A DNA stretch of 38,330 nt, from contig PWVE01000144.1 in the NCBI GenBank assembly GCA_003562335.1, forward strand, positions 1-38,330, written 5' to 3'. This DNA comes from PVC group bacterium (lineage in GTDB: Bacteria > Verrucomicrobiota > Kiritimatiellia > SLAD01). Position 1 is the first letter of the stretch, and the number at the start of each line of letters is the position of its first letter. Shown piece after piece: positions 18,543-26,176 of the stretch. The notes beneath the pieces were generated by a model. It saw only the letters and a list, made by a program, of their open reading frames with translations, made no database searches and had not been told where the DNA came from. Position numbers and translations under genes: made by a program.

Positions 18543-19892
18543 TTATGGATAAAGCGACCAAACGGCATCGCGCATGACTTCCGACACGGTGGGGTGGGGA
18601 AAGACCAGATCTTTGATCTCGTCCACCCGCATTTCGGTTTCGATCATGCTGGCGGCCCCGTAAATCATTTCTGAACACGCCGCGCCCAACAGGTGCACCC
18701 CCACCAGCGCCCGGGTATCCTCGCGGATGACGACCTTGACCAACCCGCGTTCGTTCTCGTGCTCGGCCAGGTAGCGCCCGTTGGCGGTCATCGGCCACTT
18801 GGCCGTCTTGACCGGCCAGCCTTGTTCCCGCGCGGCTTCCTCGGTCCAGCCCACGGTGGCGACTTCCGGCGTGGTGTACACCACGCCCGGTACGCCGTGA
18901 TAACGCATCCGGTCAGGCGTGCCGGTTAGATTGTTGACCACCACTTCGCCCATGCGCGAAGCAGCGTGGGCCAGCCATACGCGGCCGGTCACGTCGCCGG
19001 CCGCCCAAATACCGGGTACGTTGGTGGCACAGCGGTCGTCGATCCGAATACCGCGCCGGTCATGATCCACCCCGCGCGCTTCCAGTCCGATATCCGCCAC
19101 ATTCGGCGTGCGGCCCGTGGCCATCAACACTAGATCGCGCTCAACGGACTGCTTCTCGCCGTTCACGCTAAACTGCACCGCGTCGGCGGTGATGGCTTCG
19201 ACTTTAGCGTTCAGATGGAAGGTGACATTCTTCTTGCCCAGCTCGCGGCGCAGGGTCTTGGCCAATTCCGCATCCACCGCCGGACAGATTTCCGGCAGCA
19301 TTTCAATGACCGTGACCGGCACACCGATCGACCCGAAAAAGCAGGCAAACTCACAGCCAATCACGCCACCGCCAATGATCACCAATTGTTTGGGCGCTTC
19401 CTGGCATTCCAGAATGCCGGTCGAATCCATCACGCCGGGCAAATCCGCACCCGGAATCGGCGGCTGCGCGGGGGCGGAACCGGTGGCGATCAGGATGTTG
19501 TCGGCCGCCAGGGTTTCCCCGTCGACGAGTATCCCGCCGTCCGGTGCCAGTTGGGCGGCGGCGTTGCGCACATCCACCTTGCTCTTCTTCATCAACTGGC
19601 CGATACCCTTGCGCAACTGTTCGATGATCCGCGTCTTGCGTGCCTGCAACGGGCCAAAATCAAACTGGACCCCTTCCGTCCTGACGCCGTACACCTCGCC
19701 GTGCGTGGCGTATTGGTAGAGCTTGGCACTGTGCAGCATGGTCTTGGAAGGCACGCAGCCGCAGTTCAGGCACACCCCGCCCATGTGATTATGTTCCGCC
19801 AGTAACACGCGCAAACCGCGATGGCCCGCGCGTTCGGCGGCCACGTATCCGGCGGGCCCGCCGCCGATGATCGCTAGATCGTATTTGCTCAT
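18543..19892 (-). CDS. lpdA: Dihydrolipoamide dehydrogenase (E3)
   Basis: A 449-residue FAD flavoprotein that reoxidises the dihydrolipoyl groups of E2 and passes electrons to NAD. The FAD-binding GGGPAGYVAAERA (10-22) is followed by the redox disulfide motif GGVCLNCGCVPSK (C41 and C46, with an additional C44). The NAD-binding loop is IGGGVIGCEFACFFGSIG. The second FAD motif (ATGRTPNVADIGLE...GIWAAGDVTG) and the dimer-interface catalytic motif FPHPTVSE (H433, E438) are complete. The length is slightly below the usual 460-475. The ATG overlaps the stop of the E2 gene by four bases (ATGA), with AAGGAG upstream. The fused E1 gene starts 45 bases downstream. Confidence 0.96.
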   Translation of the reverse strand: MSKYDLAIIGGGPAGYVAAERAGHRGLRVLLAEHNHMGGVCLNCGCVPSKTMLHSAKLYQYATHGEVYGVRTEGVQFDFGPLQARKTRIIEQLRKGIGQLMKKSKVDVRNAAAQLAPDGGILVDGETLAADNILIATGSAPAQPPIPGADLPGVMDSTGILECQEAPKQLVIIGGGVIGCEFACFFGSIGVPVTVIEMLPEICPAVDAELAKTLRRELGKKNVTFHLNAKVEAITADAVQFSVNGEKQSVERDLVLMATGRTPNVADIGLEARGVDHDRRGIRIDDRCATNVPGIWAAGDVTGRVWLAHAASRMGEVVVNNLTGTPDRMRYHGVPGVVYTTPEVATVGWTEEAAREQGWPVKTAKWPMTANGRYLAEHENERGLVKVVIREDTRALVGVHLLGAACSEMIYGAASMIETEMRVDEIKDLVFPHPTVSEVMRDAVWSLYP

Positions 19893-21238
19893 GAATGTAC
19901 TCCTTCACTTACCAGCAGCTCGATATTCTCCAAGGCCAACGCCAGTTCCTGCAGGAACCGCGCACCGGGCGCGCCGTCGACCGCCTGATGATCAATCGTC
20001 AGGCTCAAGGTCATCGCATCCACATGCCGCACACCGTCGGGACTGCGTACCGGCTTCAAGAACAGGCCGCCGACACCGAGGATGGCAACTTCCGGGGTGT
20101 TCAACACCGGCGTGAATTGTTCAATTCCCATTGCGCCCAAGTTGGTGATGGTAAACGTACCGCCCTTGAGCTGGTCCGGCTGCACGCCACCTTCAATGCA
20201 GGCTTGGGCCAAGGGCCGAATCGTCTGCGCCAAGCCCGGCAGATTGAGTTGTTCGGCTCCGTGTACCACCGGCACCATCAAGCCGCGCGGCGTGTCCACG
20301 GCAATCCCCAGATTGACCTGCGCGTGTTGTACAATCTTGTCGCCCAGGAAATTGGCGTTGCATCCCGGGTGCCGCAACAAGGTGCGGACGGTGGCAAAGG
20401 CCACCAAATCGTTGATGGTGATGGACGGCAACCCGAACACTTCCCCGTGGGCCTTGACCTTGGCCCGGTACTGCTGAATGGCCGTGGCATCAAACGAGCG
20501 GTGCAGCGTCAGTTGCGCCGTGGATTGCAACGAATCGCGCATGCGCGTAGCGATCACCTTGCGAATACCCTTAACCGCGATGGTTTGCGGTTGGGCCTGG
20601 GCGGCAGCGGCCCGTAGATCGGACGACAAGATCATGCCGCCCGGTCCCGACCCTGCGCCAGCCGGTTGTACGCCGCCGGCCAACGCCGCCTTGGCCGTCG
20701 GGCTCAGTCGTCCACGCTCGCTGGCGGCTTGCACCACATCACGCTCAATCACGCGTCCACCGGGGCCGGACCCCGCTAGGCCGGTCACGTCGACCGCCTC
20801 CGTTGCTGCGCGCTGGCGGGCGCGCGGCGACGCATGGCCCGCCGCCTGCGGCGTCGACGTCGGAACGGGTTCCGGTGCAGCCGCAGCTGCTGGCTTTGGT
20901 TCCGTCGTTTCCGGTGTGGCCGGAGCCGATTCCGGTTCGGGCGTCGCCGTGGCACTTTCACTCGCACCCTCCGTCGGCCGCAAATCCGTCACATCTTCGC
21001 CCGCTGAGCCGATCGCGCCGATATGCGTCAGCACCGGCACATCTGCGCCTTCCTCAAAAAACAGTTCGATGATCTCACCGTCGGCCGGGGCCTCGATGTC
21101 GAACATCGCCTTATCGGTTTCGATCTGGGCCACGATGTCGCCCGTCTTCACCGCATCGCCCGGCTTAACTTTCCATTCTACCAGAATACAGCTTTCCACC
21201 GACTGGCCTTGCCTCGGCATTAATATTGGTGTCGCCAT
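19889..21238 (-). CDS. Dihydrolipoamide acyltransferase (E2) with two tandem subunit-binding motifs
   Basis: The 449-residue core of the 2-oxo-acid dehydrogenase complex. An N-terminal lipoyl domain (1-80) has lipoylation site K43 in ETDKAMFD. An Ala/Pro/Glu linker (about 88-133) follows. A peripheral subunit-binding domain is at 136-171 (ASPRARQRAA...GSGPGGRVIERDV), and a second similar motif at 178-211 (LSPTAKAALA...GSGPGGMILSSDL). The acyltransferase domain (about 220-449) contains GIRKVIATRMRDSLQST, VNLGIAVDTPRGLMVPVV, FTITNLGAMG and the catalytic DHQAVDG (H417, D421). AAGGAG precedes the ATG. It is the second gene of the operon, 21 bases after the DeoR-type regulator. Acyl specificity (acetyl or branched) is unresolved. 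Confidence 0.95.
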   Translation of the reverse strand: MATPILMPRQGQSVESCILVEWKVKPGDAVKTGDIVAQIETDKAMFDIEAPADGEIIELFFEEGADVPVLTHIGAIGSAGEDVTDLRPTEGASESATATPEPESAPATPETTEPKPAAAAAPEPVPTSTPQAAGHASPRARQRAATEAVDVTGLAGSGPGGRVIERDVVQAASERGRLSPTAKAALAGGVQPAGAGSGPGGMILSSDLRAAAAQAQPQTIAVKGIRKVIATRMRDSLQSTAQLTLHRSFDATAIQQYRAKVKAHGEVFGLPSITINDLVAFATVRTLLRHPGCNANFLGDKIVQHAQVNLGIAVDTPRGLMVPVVHGAEQLNLPGLAQTIRPLAQACIEGGVQPDQLKGGTFTITNLGAMGIEQFTPVLNTPEVAILGVGGLFLKPVRSPDGVRHVDAMTLSLTIDHQAVDGAPGARFLQELALALENIELLVSEGVHS

Positions 21239-21259
21239 TATTTCTCCTTACCTAAGGGT

Positions 21260-22012
21260 TCAAACTTTCTCCACTCCCCATCCATTCTTTTTCAGGGTCT
21301 TGACCAATTGCACCGGGAATTTCGCATCGGTGATCAGGGTCGTGGCCGTACGCGGTTCGCCCGACCGGGCGAAGGCCACTTTGCCCGCCTTCTGATGATC
21401 CGCCAGTACAAAAACATGCAGTGCCTGATGCATTGCCAACTCTTTCGTGTAGGCCTCCCCCGGATCACTGGTCGTCAACCCTTCCGGCCAGGACAAACCC
21501 ATGGTGCCCATGAAGGCCTTGTCCGTCCGCATCGTTTGCAACAGATAGCGCGTGAGCGGACCGATGGTTGTTTGGCTGAGTCGCCGCAGTTCGCCGCCCA
21601 CCAGAATCAAGCGCGGGCCGTTACCCGATAATTCAATAGCCGCCCGCAGCGAGTTGGTGACCACCGTAATATCCGTGCGGTTCACCAGTAGCCGGGCCAG
21701 CTCCAACACTGTGCTGCCGCCGTCCAGATAAATCGTATCGCCATGCATAATTTGGGTCGCCGCATATTCCGCAATCCGCCGTTTTTCCCGGCTGGCAATC
21801 GAGGTCTTATCATCAAACAACGGTTCTTCCAGCCGCGATTCCAACGCCACCGCACCGCCGTGCACGCGTTGAATCCGGCCCTGCTCGTCCAGATACGCCA
21901 GGTCACGTCGCACCGTGGCTGGCGAAACGTCAAAACGTTCCTCCAGCTCCGCCAACCGCACCACTCCGCGCCCGCGGATATAGTCCAGCATCTGTACCTG
22001 TCTCGTATTCAT
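21260..22012 (-). CDS. DeoR/GlpR-family transcriptional regulator
   Basis: A 250-residue regulator. The N-terminal winged helix (1-56) has the family helix-turn-helix LAELEERFDVSPATVRRDLAYL and the wing GRIQRVHGGAV. The C-terminal DeoR sensor domain (about 75-235), a ribose-phosphate-isomerase-like fold that binds phosphorylated sugars, is seen from GDTIYLDGGSTVLELA, VVTNSLRAAIEL, LVGGELRRLSQTTIGPLT, DKAFMGTMGLS and VLADHQKAGKVAF. It is the first gene of the E2-E3-E1 operon and so probably regulates it. DeoR proteins usually repress until bound by a sugar phosphate, which would link the dehydrogenase to sugar catabolism (inference). Three phased GATCA(C/T) sites lie upstream. Confidence 0.93.
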   Translation of the reverse strand: MNTRQVQMLDYIRGRGVVRLAELEERFDVSPATVRRDLAYLDEQGRIQRVHGGAVALESRLEEPLFDDKTSIASREKRRIAEYAATQIMHGDTIYLDGGSTVLELARLLVNRTDITVVTNSLRAAIELSGNGPRLILVGGELRRLSQTTIGPLTRYLLQTMRTDKAFMGTMGLSWPEGLTTSDPGEAYTKELAMHQALHVFVLADHQKAGKVAFARSGEPRTATTLITDAKFPVQLVKTLKKNGWGVEKV

Positions 22013-22040
22013 ACGTCGTGCACGCTACCGCTCAAAGTGT

Positions 22041-22110
22041 TCACTAAATGATTGAATGCGATCACTGTCGATCATTTTATGACACAAGTCAATCAAAAAA
22101 GATCATTTAT
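22041..22110 (-). promoter_or_regulatory. Candidate operator sites for the DeoR-type regulator
   Basis: The regulator's upstream region has three GATCA(C/T) sites at 22060-22065, 22070-22075 and 22101-22106. They are spaced 10 and 31 bases apart, so all lie on one face of the helix. The latter two share the extended form GATCATTT(T)AT. DeoR/GlpR proteins bind short AT-rich repeats, often containing TGATC-like cores. No convincing -35/-10 pair was assigned; TAAAAT on the minus strand is a possible -10. Confidence 0.4.
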
Positions 22111-22168
22111 TTTCCCTGCAGTGGCGTGACGATCCAGCGAGTGGCCCCATCCTGCTGGGCTAGCGTCT

Positions 22169-22197
22169 CTTTGGTTCATAGGGTTATCCCACCAAAG
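22169..22197 (-). terminator. Perfect seven-pair hairpin after the NodB-like gene (possible terminator)
   Basis: CTTTGGT (22169-22175) pairs with ACCAAAG (22191-22197) around a 15-base loop, 25 bases past the stop of the NodB-like gene. No T-run follows on the minus strand, so it is not a standard intrinsic terminator. It may instead be part of the leader region of the DeoR operon. Confidence 0.25.
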
Positions 22198-22222
22198 TCA
22201 CGAAATGACATGGAAATGCGCG

Positions 22223-25200
22223 TTAGAACCACAGCCAGCGGTGCGGGGGCGGTTCGAAGTCCCCTTGGCCTTCCGGCGTGGGCATTAGCATGACGCTGGC
22301 GGGCGCGTCCGGGGATGGCTCCACGACGAGTTGCCGGGTCTGCCGACGGCCGGGGAAAAGACCGAGCCGGGGTCCTAGTTCCCGCACTTCGACCCATTCC
22401 TGATCGGTGTCGACCCGGACCGCCAACAGGTTGAGGCCGCTCTCCTGCAAGGCTGCCTCGGCTTGCGCGAACCAGCGCTCGTCCGGCATGCGCACAAACA
22501 ACAGGGTAAATCCGTCCAGCCGTTCCGCTTCCGCTAAAGCGGCTAGTTCTTCGAAATCCAAGTTGCGGGGGACCGCCGCACGAATAGTGGGCAGCAGGCG
22601 AATCTGATAGTAGCGGGTCAATAGGCGAAGGTCACGGAAGCGCTCCGGTTGTTCGGCTGTGATATGCCCGTCCATCTCATGCACAAACCATGTGGGGGCC
22701 ACCGCCTGCAGCTGCATGGCAAAGGGGGTAAGGGCCGCTATCATTTCCTTGTCACGCCACGGTGTGTCCTGCGGCCTGAAAGCGGCAATCTGCACGGGCA
22801 ACGGGCCGCCGGCCAGGCGCCGGATAACCGCCTCGGCCACACCCAGCTGCGGGGCCCAAGGCGAAAGGCCCCACCACCCGAGTTCAACCGATTCGGGGAC
22901 CCGCATCGGGGCACCGAACGCGGGGGCACCATCAATATAGCCCATGGCCCCGTCACCGCGCACTTCCAAGCGCAGGGTGGTGACATCGCCGGGGTGTTGC
23001 CATGACCGGGTTAGATTATTCAACAGGCGTTCCCCTTGCCAAACCTGGAGATAGAGTCGGCCTTCTGAATCAAAACCAAACCGCACCATGCCCGCCTGGC
23101 TGCGACGCGCGTACAGCCAGAACATCCCGCGCGCCTCGCCAATTTCGGCCTCAATGATTCCGCTGTGCATGAGGTCCGATTGGGCCAGCCGCAAACTGGC
23201 CTCGGCTGCGGAAGGCTCGGCGGCCAGTAGGTAGTCCGCATCCTCTTCATCTGTCAGATCGCCGATGGCCTCCCAGTTGTTGGAGAGTTGTCCGTGCCGG
23301 AATACTTCCATGGCGACACGGTGGCGCGGGAGCAGCCGGGAAAACGATCCGGGGCGTTCCGATGCTTGCTCCCGCTGCGCTTCGTCCTCAACGAACGGCA
23401 TGAGCAGCCAAGCCTCGGGGTGCAGCAGGATCTCGTGCTGCCGCAATATATCCGCGAAATGCGACCGCAACCCCGGGCGGCGCCCGATGGCCAGCATCTG
23501 TTGCAGGTTATGGCGACGCGACGCCGGGCGGCGCAGCAAGCTGTGCAGCAAGGCCAACGCTTCCAAGTCCTCCGGATTCTGTTCCACCACGCGCCGGACC
23601 AGGGTACCGGCTTCGCTGCGGCGGTTTTGTCCGATCAAGAGCTGGGCTTGGGCCAGCAGGATATCGGGATTACCCGGGAACAGGCGCGCATACAGTTCCA
23701 GCAAGGCCCCGGCCTCTTCCGGTTGGTCCGCCCGGCGATCCAGCAGGCGGGCGGTCTCGGCCGCCAGGGGAATCTGTCCGGGATTCCGTTCCAGGCTCTC
23801 ACGATACTGCCGGATTGCTTCATCATACTGGTTTAGGCGCAAATAGATATCGCCCCGCAAACGCGGCGGAGTGGCGTTGTGCGGTTCCAGTTCGCTCCAG
23901 CGCCCCCATATGAGCAAGGCCTGCTCCAAATCGCCACGTTCGAGCGCGGCATGTCCCTGGGACCGCAATAACTGGTGACGACTAACCTCGCCCCAGTCTT
24001 CAATCTCGGCATCGCCGCCCGTCAACGTGTGGATGTCGGGCGGTTCCAACTCGGCCAAATCGAGCCGGGTCATGTGCGCCAACCGCAGGCGGTAGGCATC
24101 CATCTCCGTTATCATGGCCTGATAGGTGTGCGGGGCAAAGGCTACTTGCAAGTTGGGCAGGCTTTGCAAGAGCGCCGATAGCGTGCTTTCCCGCTCCCAG
24201 GAAGTGGGTAGCCGCACCAGCAATTCCAGTTCGTGTTCGTCCAAGGCTTGCGACAAGGACAAGAGCCAGGCCGTGATACGGGCCAGCGGGGGGTCGCCCC
24301 TGATTTCAGTCAAGTTGCAAAGCAACCCATCGGCACCCTGTTCCGCTGCTGCGGCCGCCAATTGTTGCGGTAATCCGTCCTCCTGACCGGCCAAGCCTTC
24401 CAACACGATTTCGGGCGTGAACCGCAGGTCATACGTATGGGCCAGATCCCGAAACAGCGTGGGGTCCCAGCCCGGCTGTTCCCCTTGCGTCCGGGTTGCC
24501 ACCCGCAGCCAAGGCGGCGCAAAATGGGTGTGTTGTACTGCGTGATGCTGTAACCAGGCCGCCAGGCGCTGGTCACGCGCGGCCACCGGTGTCCACGCCA
24601 CCACCCGATTGACAAACGGCTCGACTTCGAGCCGCGACAAGCGCACGGTCGCCGCCCCCGGTTCCGGATCCCAAACACTTAGGCCCAGCATCCCCGGCAT
24701 GGTGGCGCCTCTGAGCGTCAGTACTTCGCTGAACAGGGCCCGGCCATTCACGCGCACGAAGAAATGGCGTCCGCGCAGGTGTAGTTCGAGTTCAAACGGC
24801 TGGTTGGGCGCGATGTTGATCTTCTCACTGCCGAGCGTAAAAGCCGGCAACCCGACGTGCTTCTGCCGCAGCCATACATTGCCGCGGTGATCAATGCCCA
24901 GGTAGACATGCCGTTCGCCGTCGGGGGCCGCCCGCAGATAAAATCCCACCTGCCCCTGTTCCAGTTGCAACCGGAACCGACTGCGAAAATCCTGAAAGAG
25001 GTCACTGCCGTTGATCCATACCTTGGCCCCGGTCGTTTCAGGCGTGGCGCGAAGCTGGATCAGCCGCGCGTCCTGCTCGAATACGCCCCAGTCCTGCAAC
25101 CAGAGATGCGGATTATCGCGCGCCTCGGCCGCTTGGAAGCCCTGTTGACGCGGCCAGGCATTGTCCAGCCGCTCCAATAGTTCGTCGCCGGTCCAGTGAC

Positions 25201-26176
25201 TCTGCACGAGTAAGCGGCTAAGCCGACGAGGATCACTGTGACGCGTGTTCAGCGCCGTGAACCCGTGAATGAAGCCGAGGTCGTAAAACTCGCCGACCAA
25301 TTCCATGTTGATACGGCGGCTTAACACGGCGCGTTCGTCGTATTGACCGTAGTCGCCGTACGGAAACGCAAACGCGCGCGGGGCCTGGCCGGCCCGTTGC
25401 GTAATCAAGTCACGCGTGAATATATGATCGGCGCGCAGGCGCTCGCGAAACGCCTGGGGCTCCTCGAACCGCATTTCCTCGGTTAGCCAGCGCGGGGCCG
25501 TCATAAAATTCTGCAGTTGGCCTTCACTGTCGGCTACCACCTGCTCAAAACCGTGGTGGCTCTGGGCCCCGGCCTCCCAGTTTCCGCTGCGCAACATGGT
25601 ACGGATATACGGCCAACGCAACGCCGCCGGATCCTCGTCCTCGATCGGTTTGGTCCACAAGAACATCACCGCCGGCCAACCGGCGCGGGCCAATACCGAG
25701 CGCACGTCAAAGTAGGACGACTTGCGGGAATGGTCGAAGGTCAGCAGAATGGCTTTACGCGGCAGGGGTTTCCCCTCGGCATACAGTGCGTGGACTTCCT
25801 CCAGGGTAATCGGGTTGTATCCGGCCGCGCGCAGGGTTTCCAGGTGTTGCCGGAAGCGCTCGGGCGAAACCTCGCGCGGACTGGTGGACACCCCTTCATA
25901 GGCGAGGGCCACGAAGGCGTATTGATCGTGTACGCCCCGATCCTGCGGGCGGTCCGTCAGGCGCCGCATAATGAAATAATGCAACGGCACACCCCACGCG
26001 ATGACGAGGGACAGAATGAACAAGAACATCAACCACGCCTGACGATAGTTGGCTTTTAGCACGGCTACCCGGGCGGGGACCACCGGCGGGGCGTTACGGG
26101 CTTGCGCCGCGCGGCGCTGACCGCGCGGGCGGCGCGGCGTGGGGGGCGTGTGCGGACGGGTATCCGGCGTGCTCAT
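22223..26176 (-). CDS. Membrane-anchored NodB-like (PgaB-like) multidomain protein with TPRs and two sandwich-barrel modules
   Basis: A 1317-residue protein. The start at 26176 overlaps the GT2 stop (ATGA); a 21-codon upstream extension is rejected. Order: cytoplasmic Pro/Arg-rich tail (1-45); membrane segment (about 47-68); NodB-type deacetylase-like domain (about 85-340) with PITLEEVHAL, AILLTFDHS, SGNWEAGAQSHHGF and AFAFPYGDYGQYDE; beta-sandwich (about 350-520, WGVFEQDARLIQLRA...VWINGSDLF); degenerate TIM-barrel-like region (about 525-715); TPRs (about 735-885); second beta-sandwich (about 955-1125, GWWGLSPWAPQ); second barrel-like region (about 1130-1275). PgaB also joins a deacetylase to a barrel. 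The usual metal ligands are altered: FDD is FDH (D148, H149), and HxxxH is HHGFE (H207, H208). It probably acts in the periplasm on the polymer made by the adjacent GT2; enzymatic activity is doubtful. Confidence 0.85.
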   Translation of the reverse strand: MSTPDTRPHTPPTPRRPRGQRRAAQARNAPPVVPARVAVLKANYRQAWLMFLFILSLVIAWGVPLHYFIMRRLTDRPQDRGVHDQYAFVALAYEGVSTSPREVSPERFRQHLETLRAAGYNPITLEEVHALYAEGKPLPRKAILLTFDHSRKSSYFDVRSVLARAGWPAVMFLWTKPIEDEDPAALRWPYIRTMLRSGNWEAGAQSHHGFEQVVADSEGQLQNFMTAPRWLTEEMRFEEPQAFRERLRADHIFTRDLITQRAGQAPRAFAFPYGDYGQYDERAVLSRRINMELVGEFYDLGFIHGFTALNTRHSDPRRLSRLLVQSHWTGDELLERLDNAWPRQQGFQAAEARDNPHLWLQDWGVFEQDARLIQLRATPETTGAKVWINGSDLFQDFRSRFRLQLEQGQVGFYLRAAPDGERHVYLGIDHRGNVWLRQKHVGLPAFTLGSEKINIAPNQPFELELHLRGRHFFVRVNGRALFSEVLTLRGATMPGMLGLSVWDPEPGAATVRLSRLEVEPFVNRVVAWTPVAARDQRLAAWLQHHAVQHTHFAPPWLRVATRTQGEQPGWDPTLFRDLAHTYDLRFTPEIVLEGLAGQEDGLPQQLAAAAAEQGADGLLCNLTEIRGDPPLARITAWLLSLSQALDEHELELLVRLPTSWERESTLSALLQSLPNLQVAFAPHTYQAMITEMDAYRLRLAHMTRLDLAELEPPDIHTLTGGDAEIEDWGEVSRHQLLRSQGHAALERGDLEQALLIWGRWSELEPHNATPPRLRGDIYLRLNQYDEAIRQYRESLERNPGQIPLAAETARLLDRRADQPEEAGALLELYARLFPGNPDILLAQAQLLIGQNRRSEAGTLVRRVVEQNPEDLEALALLHSLLRRPASRRHNLQQMLAIGRRPGLRSHFADILRQHEILLHPEAWLLMPFVEDEAQREQASERPGSFSRLLPRHRVAMEVFRHGQLSNNWEAIGDLTDEEDADYLLAAEPSAAEASLRLAQSDLMHSGIIEAEIGEARGMFWLYARRSQAGMVRFGFDSEGRLYLQVWQGERLLNNLTRSWQHPGDVTTLRLEVRGDGAMGYIDGAPAFGAPMRVPESVELGWWGLSPWAPQLGVAEAVIRRLAGGPLPVQIAAFRPQDTPWRDKEMIAALTPFAMQLQAVAPTWFVHEMDGHITAEQPERFRDLRLLTRYYQIRLLPTIRAAVPRNLDFEELAALAEAERLDGFTLLFVRMPDERWFAQAEAALQESGLNLLAVRVDTDQEWVEVRELGPRLGLFPGRRQTRQLVVEPSPDAPASVMLMPTPEGQGDFEPPPHRWLWF

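Noticed and set aside
22048-22293. Plus-strand 81-codon ORF between the DeoR-type and NodB-like genes
   Set aside because: It spans the candidate operator region and runs into the end of the NodB-like gene, with no motif or ribosome site.
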